Positions 58,780 to 64,000 of a stretch of 64,000 bases of DNA are shown here, in pieces. The notes below the pieces were generated by a model. The model saw only the letters and a program-made list of their open reading frames with translations, did not search any database and was not told where the DNA came from. Location of the stretch: positions 248,001-312,000 of the forward strand of contig NZ_JAPDDT010000007.1 in the NCBI RefSeq assembly GCF_025950235.1, given 5' to 3'. The translations under genes and the position numbers were made by a program. Source of the stretch: Luteolibacter arcticus (GTDB taxonomy: Bacteria > Verrucomicrobiota > Verrucomicrobiia > Verrucomicrobiales > Akkermansiaceae). Positions within the stretch are counted from its first letter, which is position 1. The number at the start of each line of letters is the position of its first letter.

Positions 58780-59649
58780 ATGAAAATCTGGCTCGACGGC
58801 GAATTGGTGGACGAATCCGCGGCGAAAATTTCCGTGTTCGATCACGGTTTGCTTTACGGTGATGGCGTCTTTGAAGGCATCCGCTTCTACAACCGGCGGG
58901 TCTTCCGCTTGGAGGAGCACATCAAGCGCCTCTTCGAGTCGGCCCGTGCGATCGTCCTCGAAATCCCGTGGACCCACGAGGAAGTCTGCAAGTTCGTGGT
59001 GGAAACCGTGGCCGCCAACGGCCTCGATGATGGCTACATCCGGCTGGTGGTGACCCGTGGCTCGGGTGGCTTGGGCCTTAATCCCTACCTCTGCAAGCGG
59101 GCGAGCATGTTCATCATCGCCTCGACCATCAGCCTCTATCCGCAGGAGCACTATGAGAATGGCTTGTCCGTGATCACCTGTGCCACCCGCCGCCCTGCGC
59201 CCGCCGCGCTGATGCCGCAGGTGAAGTCGCTGAACTACCTGAACAACATCATGGCGAAGGTGGAGGCGATCCAGGCGAACGCCCTTGAAGCCGTGATGCT
59301 CAACGAACAGGGCTACGTTGCCGAGTGCACCGGCGACAACATCTTCATCTTGCGAGAGGGAGTGCTCTACACCCCGCTGGTCAGCGATGGCGCGCTCGAC
59401 GGCGTGACCCGCCGCGTGATCCTGGAGCTGGCCGATCAGCTCGGCGTGCCGAAGGTGGAGAAGTCGCTGACGCGCTACGACCTCTACATCGCCGACGAGT
59501 TTTTCCTCACCGGCACCGCCGCCGAGGTCATTCCGGTGGTGGCCTACGACCGCCGGGTGATCGGCGAAGGCAAGCCCGGCGAGATCACCAAGCGCTTCAT
59601 CGCCGCCTTCAAGGAGCTTGCGTCCACGACTGGAACGCCGATCGATTGA
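58780..59649 (+). CDS. ilvE: branched-chain-amino-acid aminotransferase (class IV)
   Basis: The 289-residue fold-type IV PLP enzyme has the start MKIWLDGELVDESAAKISVF, 'DHGLLYGDGVFEGIRFYNRR', the PLP-binding K149 in PQVKSLNYLNN, 'GYVAECTGDNIFIL' and 'FLTGTAAEVIPVV'. It transfers amino groups between glutamate and branched-chain 2-oxo acids. D-amino-acid transaminase and ADC lyase belong to the same fold, but the 'LNYLNNI' and 'ECTGDN' motifs favour IlvE. The start 58780 is fixed by the first strand. A hairpin lies 47 bp beyond the stop. Confidence 0.9.
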   Translation: MKIWLDGELVDESAAKISVFDHGLLYGDGVFEGIRFYNRRVFRLEEHIKRLFESARAIVLEIPWTHEEVCKFVVETVAANGLDDGYIRLVVTRGSGGLGLNPYLCKRASMFIIASTISLYPQEHYENGLSVITCATRRPAPAALMPQVKSLNYLNNIMAKVEAIQANALEAVMLNEQGYVAECTGDNIFILREGVLYTPLVSDGALDGVTRRVILELADQLGVPKVEKSLTRYDLYIADEFFLTGTAAEVIPVVAYDRRVIGEGKPGEITKRFIAAFKELASTTGTPID

Positions 59650-60055
59650 GGGCTGGTCGGACGGGTCTGAGAGCCCTGATGGCCGTTGCAAATTTACTCC
59701 GCTATTCCGGTATCCACGGGTACCTGAATAGCGGAGTTCGCTGTTTGTAGAGAGGGGGCCCTTCCAGCTGAGCGCGGTCACAAGGCGGATCGTCACTCCG
59801 AATCAATTGGCGGACCGCTCCCCGCCGGAACGACGAAGTCTTCCCGCTACAAAGGCGAAAGGCCTCATTCATACCTGCCGATGCCGGGACCCTTCACCGC
59901 ATGGGGCGTCACGTTGCGACACGGTCGGTTTGTCACGCTCCCTTGCTCGAGCGGAGGAATTGGAAGGACGTTTTGCAGCGAGGTAGGAAAAACGGACTTC
60001 TGCCGGGAGATTTCCTTTCGCATTCGGCATTCTCACTCGTAGCTTTTCCCTGTCC
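59650..60055. other. intergenic region upstream of mcsA, with one long hairpin
   Basis: No gene is supported. A hairpin occupies 59696-59737, and the right part is the likely promoter/leader of the mcsA-mcsB-clpC operon. I found neither a CIRCE element (TTAGCACTC inverted repeat) nor an obvious CtsR heptad repeat. Confidence 0.5.
59696..59737 (+). terminator. hairpin downstream of ilvE
   Basis: ACTCCGCTATTC (59696-59707) pairs with GAATAGCGGAGT (59726-59737). Inside, GGTA (59709-59712) pairs with TACC (59721-59724), leaving an 8-base loop. The single mismatch between the two stems is C-T. There is no T-tract, so it is a possible terminator or mRNA-end element. Confidence 0.5.
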
Positions 60056-60568
60056 ATGGACTGCGACATCTGCGGCAAGCATGCAAAGGTGCACCTCACC
60101 CAACTGGTGGGCGGGCAAATCAAGAAAATTACCCTTTGCGATGATTGCGCCAAGGAGAAGGGAGTCACGGACCCGACCGGCTTCGCGCTGGCGGAGATGT
60201 TGCTGGGGAAAACGCCCGGCAAGGTGGTCCCGGCTTCCCCGGCGGTGGCGGGTAGCGGCAAGCGCTGTCCCTCCTGCGGGTTCACGCTGGAGGATCTGCG
60301 CCGCATCCGCCGCTTCGGCTGCGCGGAGTGCTACACGACCTTCCGCGACGACGTGAACCAGATGCTCCGCGGCATGCACAAGGGCTTCAAGCACTGCGGC
60401 AAGGTGCCCGCCGGGCTGATGGAACTGCACGAGCGGACGCAGCGGCTGGAGGAACTCCGCGGCAAGCTCGACCAAGCCGTCACCTCCGAGAACTACGAGG
60501 AAGCCGCGGGTCTGCGCGATGAGATCCGCCAGATCGAGCTGCGCGCTACCCCTCAGGCCAACGACTGA
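60056..60568 (+). CDS. mcsA: McsA, zinc-finger activator of protein arginine kinase
   Basis: The 170-residue protein has four CxxC motifs: C3/C6 and C28/C31 (LCDDC), then CPSC and CAEC ('RIRRFGCAECYTTFRDDV'). A C-terminal UVR coiled coil ('LEELRGKLDQAVTSENYEEA', then AGLRDEIRQIE) completes it. In Firmicutes McsA activates McsB and docks to ClpC. It is first gene of mcsA-mcsB-clpC, with a 5-bp gap to mcsB. CtsR, the usual repressor, is not present upstream. Two related zinc-ribbon proteins occur at 4.4-5.2 kb. Confidence 0.92.
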   Translation: MDCDICGKHAKVHLTQLVGGQIKKITLCDDCAKEKGVTDPTGFALAEMLLGKTPGKVVPASPAVAGSGKRCPSCGFTLEDLRRIRRFGCAECYTTFRDDVNQMLRGMHKGFKHCGKVPAGLMELHERTQRLEELRGKLDQAVTSENYEEAAGLRDEIRQIELRATPQAND

Positions 60569-60573
60569 TTGCC

Positions 60574-61692
60574 ATGATGCGCTTTACCACTCTCGTCAAA
60601 AATCCCGCCGACTGGATGACCGGCGAGGGGGCTGATAGCTCCATCGTGTTGACGTCCCGCATCCGGCTTGCCCGCAATTTGAAGGGCGAGTCCTTTCCCG
60701 GCTGGGCGAAAAAGGAGGAGCGGCGTCAGGCTCTGGAAATCATGCGGCCGGCCGTCGAGGCGCTGTCGTGCATGAAGGACGCCTTTTCCCAGGAACTCGA
60801 CGACCTGACCTCGGTCCAGAAGCAGGTGCTGGTCGAGCGCCACTTGATCAGCCGTGAGCACGCCGCCCGCGGCGAGGGCAGCGCGGCGGTGATCGAGCGG
60901 CGCCAGTCGATCGCGCTGATGCTGAATGAGGAGGACCACCTGCGGATGCAGGCGATCCGCCCGGGGATGTCGCTGCGCGCCGCGTTCGAGTCGCTGTCGG
61001 TGATCGACGATGAGCTGGAAATCGCGCTCCCACTGGCCTTTGACCACGAGCTGGGCTACCTGACCACCTGCCCGACGAATCTCGGCACCGGCCTGCGCGC
61101 CTCGGCGATGCTGCATCTGCCGGCGCTCGTCTTGAGCGACCAAATCGGCCAGGTGCTGCAGGCGGTGAACAAGATCGGCCTCGCGGTCCGCGGCTTGTAC
61201 GGGGAAGGGACCGAGTCGCTCGGCAACCTGTTCCAGATCTCCAACCAGTCCACGCTGGGCGAGAGTGAAGAGACAATTTTACGCAGGCTGGAGCGCGTTA
61301 TTTCCCAAGTTGCGACACATGAGCGCAATGCCCGCGACAAGCTGTTGGAGGATGACCCTGCCATGGTGAGCGATAAAATCGGTCGCGCCTACGGGGTTTT
61401 ACGGCATGCATGGATCATCGACTCAAAGGAGGCTTTGACCCATCTTTCCTTGCTGCGCCTAGGCGGAGACCTCGGTTTCCTGCCCCACGACACGGTAAAA
61501 ACCTGCGACGCGCTGCTGATGGACATCCAACCGGCACACCTCCAGCTACACAGCGGGCGGAAGCTTTCACCGGAAGAGCGCGACTCCATTCGAGCGGAAA
61601 TCGTGCGCGGCCGGTTGCAAAGCCTCGAAGCCCCTGATATTCGTTCTACGAGAAAGAAGGACGCGTCCGACCCAGACCCTGAAATTTTATGA
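60574..61692 (+). CDS. mcsB: protein arginine kinase McsB
   Basis: The 372-residue guanidino-kinase-fold enzyme has the N-terminal 'SSIVLTSRIRLARNLKGESF', 'LMLNEEDHLRMQAIRPGMSL' with the substrate-binding region, and 'TCPTNLGTGLRASAMLHLPA', the hallmark of the family (catalytic Cys and nucleotide-binding Arg). It phosphorylates arginines on misfolded proteins, marking them for ClpC. The last ~15 residues are charged and variable. It overlaps clpC by four bases (ATGA, 61689-61692). Confidence 0.95.
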   Translation: MMRFTTLVKNPADWMTGEGADSSIVLTSRIRLARNLKGESFPGWAKKEERRQALEIMRPAVEALSCMKDAFSQELDDLTSVQKQVLVERHLISREHAARGEGSAAVIERRQSIALMLNEEDHLRMQAIRPGMSLRAAFESLSVIDDELEIALPLAFDHELGYLTTCPTNLGTGLRASAMLHLPALVLSDQIGQVLQAVNKIGLAVRGLYGEGTESLGNLFQISNQSTLGESEETILRRLERVISQVATHERNARDKLLEDDPAMVSDKIGRAYGVLRHAWIIDSKEALTHLSLLRLGGDLGFLPHDTVKTCDALLMDIQPAHLQLHSGRKLSPEERDSIRAEIVRGRLQSLEAPDIRSTRKKDASDPDPEIL

Positions 61693-64000
61693 ATAACTTC
61701 ACTCCCAGAGCTCAACAGGTCCTGGCCCTTGCCCGCAAGGAGGCCGACCGCTTCAACCACAGCTACGTGGGAACCGAGCATCTCCTGCTCGGCCTCATCA
61801 AGCTCGGTCAGGGAGTGGCGGTCAATGTGTTGGAGCGCATGGGACTCGACCTTGAAAGCGTGCGGATGGAGGTCGAAAAAGAGGTCGGCACCGGCACCGG
61901 CCAAAAGATCTCCGGCAGCATCCCCTACACGCCTCGCGTGAAGAAGGTGCTGGCGCTCGCCAACAAGGAAGCGAAGGCCCTCAACCACAGCTACGTGGGC
62001 ACCGAGCACATCCTGCTCGGCCTGCTCCGCGAAGGCGAAGGCGTCGCCGCCCGCGTGCTGCGCCGCATGGACGTGGACATCCAGCGCACCCGCAACGAGA
62101 TCCTCGCCGAGATCGACCCGAACTTCACGCCGGACGATGACGATGACGATTCCGACGACGAGGAAGACGAAAGCTTCGAAGACGAAGGACAGGAAGGTGG
62201 CGAAGAGCCCGAAGCCGAGGGCAAGACCAAGACCCCGGCGCTGCGCGCTTTCGGCCGCGACCTGACCAAGCTCGCCCGTGAGCACGAACTCGACCCGGTG
62301 ATCGGCCGCGAGTCGGAGATCGAGCGCGTCATCCAGATCCTCTGCCGCCGCACCAAGAACAACCCGGTGCTGATCGGTGAAGCCGGTGTCGGCAAGACCG
62401 CGATCGTCGAGGGCCTCGCCCAGGAAATCTCCTCGGGCAACGTGCCGGAGATCCTCCGCGACAAGAAGGTCATTACCCTCGACCTCGCGCTGATGGTCGC
62501 CGGAACCAAGTACCGCGGCCAATTCGAGGAACGCATCAAGGCGGTGATGGACGAGATCCGCAAGGTGAAGAACGTCATCCTCTTCATCGACGAGCTGCAC
62601 ACCATCGTGGGTGCCGGCTCGGCTGAAGGGGCGATGGACGCTTCCAACATCATCAAGCCTGCGCTTTCCCGCTCCGAGCTGCAGGTGGTGGGTGCGACGA
62701 CCCTCAACGAGTACCGCAAGTACATCGAGAAGGACGCCGCGCTCGAGCGCCGGTTCCAGCAAGTGAAGGTGGAAGAGCCCTCCGTGGACGACGCCATCAA
62801 GATCATGCAGGGCTTGCAGGAGAAGTACGAGGCGCACCACAAGGCGAAGTTCACGCCCGAAGCCGTCGAGGCCTCGGTGAAGCTCACCGCGCGCTATCTC
62901 ACCGGCCGCTACCTGCCGGACAAGGCGATCGACGTGCTCGATGAAGCCGGTGCCCGCGCCCGTATCGGCACGATGACCCGGCCGCCGGAAATCAAGCAGC
63001 TCGAAGCGGACATCGAACAGGTGAACCGCGAGAAGATCGGCGCGATCGGCGAGCAGGATTTCGAAAAGGCCGCCTCACTGCGCGACAAGGAGAAGCACAT
63101 CAAGAAGTCGCTCGAAGAAACGCTCAAGACCTGGCGCTCGAAGTCCGAGGAAACCGTCGTCGAAGTCGGTGACGAGGACATCATGTCGGTGGTCTCGAAG
63201 TGGACCGGTGTCCCGCTCCGCCGCATGGAGGAGAAAGAAGCCGAGAAGCTGCTCAAGATGGAGAGCGAACTGGAAGGTCGCGTGATCGGTCAGGACGAGG
63301 CGGTGAAAGCCATCTCGAAGGCCCTGCGCCGTTCGCGTGCCGACCTCAAGGATCCGCGCCGCCCGATCGGTTCGTTCCTGTTCCTCGGCCCCACCGGTGT
63401 CGGCAAGACCTACCTCGCCCGCAACCTCGCCGAGTTCATGTTCGGCGATCCGGACTCGCTCATCCAGATCGACATGTCGGAGTACATGGAGAAGTTCACC
63501 TCCAGCCGCCTGATCGGATCGCCTCCGGGCTACGTCGGCTACGAGGAAGGTGGCCAGCTTTCCGAAGCCGTCCGCCGCCGGCCTTACTCGGTGGTTCTCT
63601 TCGACGAAATCGAGAAGGCTCACCCGGACGTGATGAACCTGCTCCTCCAGATTCTGGAAGAGGGCATGGTCACCGACTCGCTGGGTCGCAAGATCGACTT
63701 CCGCAACACGATCATCATCCTCACCTCGAACGTCGGTGCTTCCAGCATCAAGCGCCAGACCACGCTGGGATTTGGCGCGATGTCGGCGGACGAAGGCGAC
63801 TTCGAGGGCATGAAGGCGAAGATCATGGAGGAATCGAAGCGCTACTTCAAACCGGAGTTCCTCAACCGCCTCGATGACCTCGTGGTCTTCCACATGCTCG
63901 AAAAAAAGGACCTCGACAAGATCGTGGACCTGGAAATCGACAAGCTGGTAAAGCGCCTGCGCGAGAAGGACATCACCATCCAACTCGACGCCAGCGCCCG
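61689..64000 (+). CDS. clpC: ClpC-type AAA+ unfoldase (3' truncated by window edge)
   Basis: About 770 residues are visible. Two Clp-N repeats (about 5-75 and 80-145, each with '[13 protein letters not shown]') precede AAA-1 with Walker A GEAGVGKT (about residue 231). A UVR-bearing middle domain follows (about 440-475; '[20 protein letters not shown]'), then AAA-2 with GPTGVGKT (about residue 568) and '[18 protein letters not shown]'. It unfolds arginine-phosphorylated or adaptor-delivered substrates for ClpP. An Asp/Glu-rich linker of about 33 residues between Clp-N and AAA-1 (about 152-184, [15 protein letters not shown]) is unusual. The reading frame continues past 64000. Confidence 0.96.
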   Translation, partial: MNNFTPRAQQVLALARKEADRFNHSYVGTEHLLLGLIKLGQGVAVNVLERMGLDLESVRMEVEKEVGTGTGQKISGSIPYTPRVKKVLALANKEAKALNHSYVGTEHILLGLLREGEGVAARVLRRMDVDIQRTRNEILAEIDPNFTPDDDDDDSDDEEDESFEDEGQEGGEEPEAEGKTKTPALRAFGRDLTKLAREHELDPVIGRESEIERVIQILCRRTKNNPVLIGEAGVGKTAIVEGLAQEISSGNVPEILRDKKVITLDLALMVAGTKYRGQFEERIKAVMDEIRKVKNVILFIDELHTIVGAGSAEGAMDASNIIKPALSRSELQVVGATTLNEYRKYIEKDAALERRFQQVKVEEPSVDDAIKIMQGLQEKYEAHHKAKFTPEAVEASVKLTARYLTGRYLPDKAIDVLDEAGARARIGTMTRPPEIKQLEADIEQVNREKIGAIGEQDFEKAASLRDKEKHIKKSLEETLKTWRSKSEETVVEVGDEDIMSVVSKWTGVPLRRMEEKEAEKLLKMESELEGRVIGQDEAVKAISKALRRSRADLKDPRRPIGSFLFLGPTGVGKTYLARNLAEFMFGDPDSLIQIDMSEYMEKFTSSRLIGSPPGYVGYEEGGQLSEAVRRRPYSVVLFDEIEKAHPDVMNLLLQILEEGMVTDSLGRKIDFRNTIIILTSNVGASSIKRQTTLGFGAMSADEGDFEGMKAKIMEESKRYFKPEFLNRLDDLVVFHMLEKKDLDKIVDLEIDKLVKRLREKDITIQLDASA

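Noticed and set aside
60056-61692. Reading mcsB as a creatine/arginine (metabolite) kinase
   Set aside because: Gene order with mcsA and clpC and the length of about 370 with McsB-type N-terminus argue for the protein arginine kinase.
1-64000. CRISPR arrays
   Set aside because: No set of regularly spaced direct repeats was seen anywhere. The repeats found are inverted pairs or single tandem duplications, and no cas-like gene is present.

Overview
The window is about 63% G+C (my estimate) and reads as a chromosomal piece of a Verrucomicrobiota bacterium, most likely a Verrucomicrobiaceae genus such as Luteolibacter or Haloferula. The pointers are a Verru_Chthon cassette protein A, a PEP-CTERM protein, large secreted lamin-tail/Calx-beta and beta-helix proteins, an Amj-type lipid II flippase, an mcsA-mcsB-clpC operon without an adjacent ctsR, and short structured intergenic repeats. 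The genus is an inference from family content; no rRNA gene is present to confirm it.

Layout. 0-1.5 kb: the tail of a serine-recombinase-type element, then tRNA-Ser(CGA) and a small membrane protein. 1.6-8.5 kb: a double-ACT regulator, Amj, a tightly packed operon (Dabb protein, zinc alcohol dehydrogenase, two McsA-like zinc-ribbon paralogues, SDR), DNA polymerase IV, a PEP-CTERM protein and a gamma-carbonic anhydrase. 8.6-14.9 kb: one 2119-residue secreted protein with four lamin-tail domains, an SdiA-regulated-type domain and a phytase-like domain. 15-18.7 kb: a membrane protein, a repeat-rich gap, rpmI-rplT, a frameshifted discoidin-type protein and an inverted repeat pair. 18.7-21.7 kb: an ACP / condensation-type acyltransferase / AMP-ligase operon. 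21.9-29.7 kb: secreted proteins, a GH30 glycosidase, a lower-G+C patch and PEP carboxykinase. 29.7-39.0 kb: Verru_Chthon protein A, a beta-helix/PDZ/discoidin protein and a PQQ dehydrogenase. 39.0-44.5 kb: a one-strand run in which two toxin-antitoxin pairs lie among uppS, purA, carA and plsC. 44.5-55.7 kb: a candidate lipid/polyketide locus with P450, hotdog dehydratase, adenylating enzyme, SRPBCC protein, TetR with two palindromic operators, RND adaptor and pump, ketosynthase and a ketosynthase-like partner lacking the catalytic residues. 55.7-60 kb: a Tat-exported enolase-superfamily protein, 5-formyl-THF cyclo-ligase, an orphan antitoxin and an aminotransferase. 60-64 kb: mcsA-mcsB-clpC, with clpC cut by the window edge.

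How it fits together. The strongest candidate for an undescribed system is the split fatty-acid/polyketide machinery. The 44.5-55.7 kb locus has a KS plus chain-length-factor-like pair, dehydratase, ligase, possible cyclase, P450 and a TetR-controlled RND pump. The trio at 18.7-21.7 kb supplies the carrier protein, a second ligase and an acyltransferase. Together they resemble a reduced aryl-polyene/type II polyketide set. No ketoreductase is evident in either block, so completeness is unproven. A second theme is McsA-like zinc ribbons: a full McsA sits in the protein-arginine-kinase/ClpC operon, and two paralogues with the same CxxC layout sit in a carbohydrate-oxidation operon.
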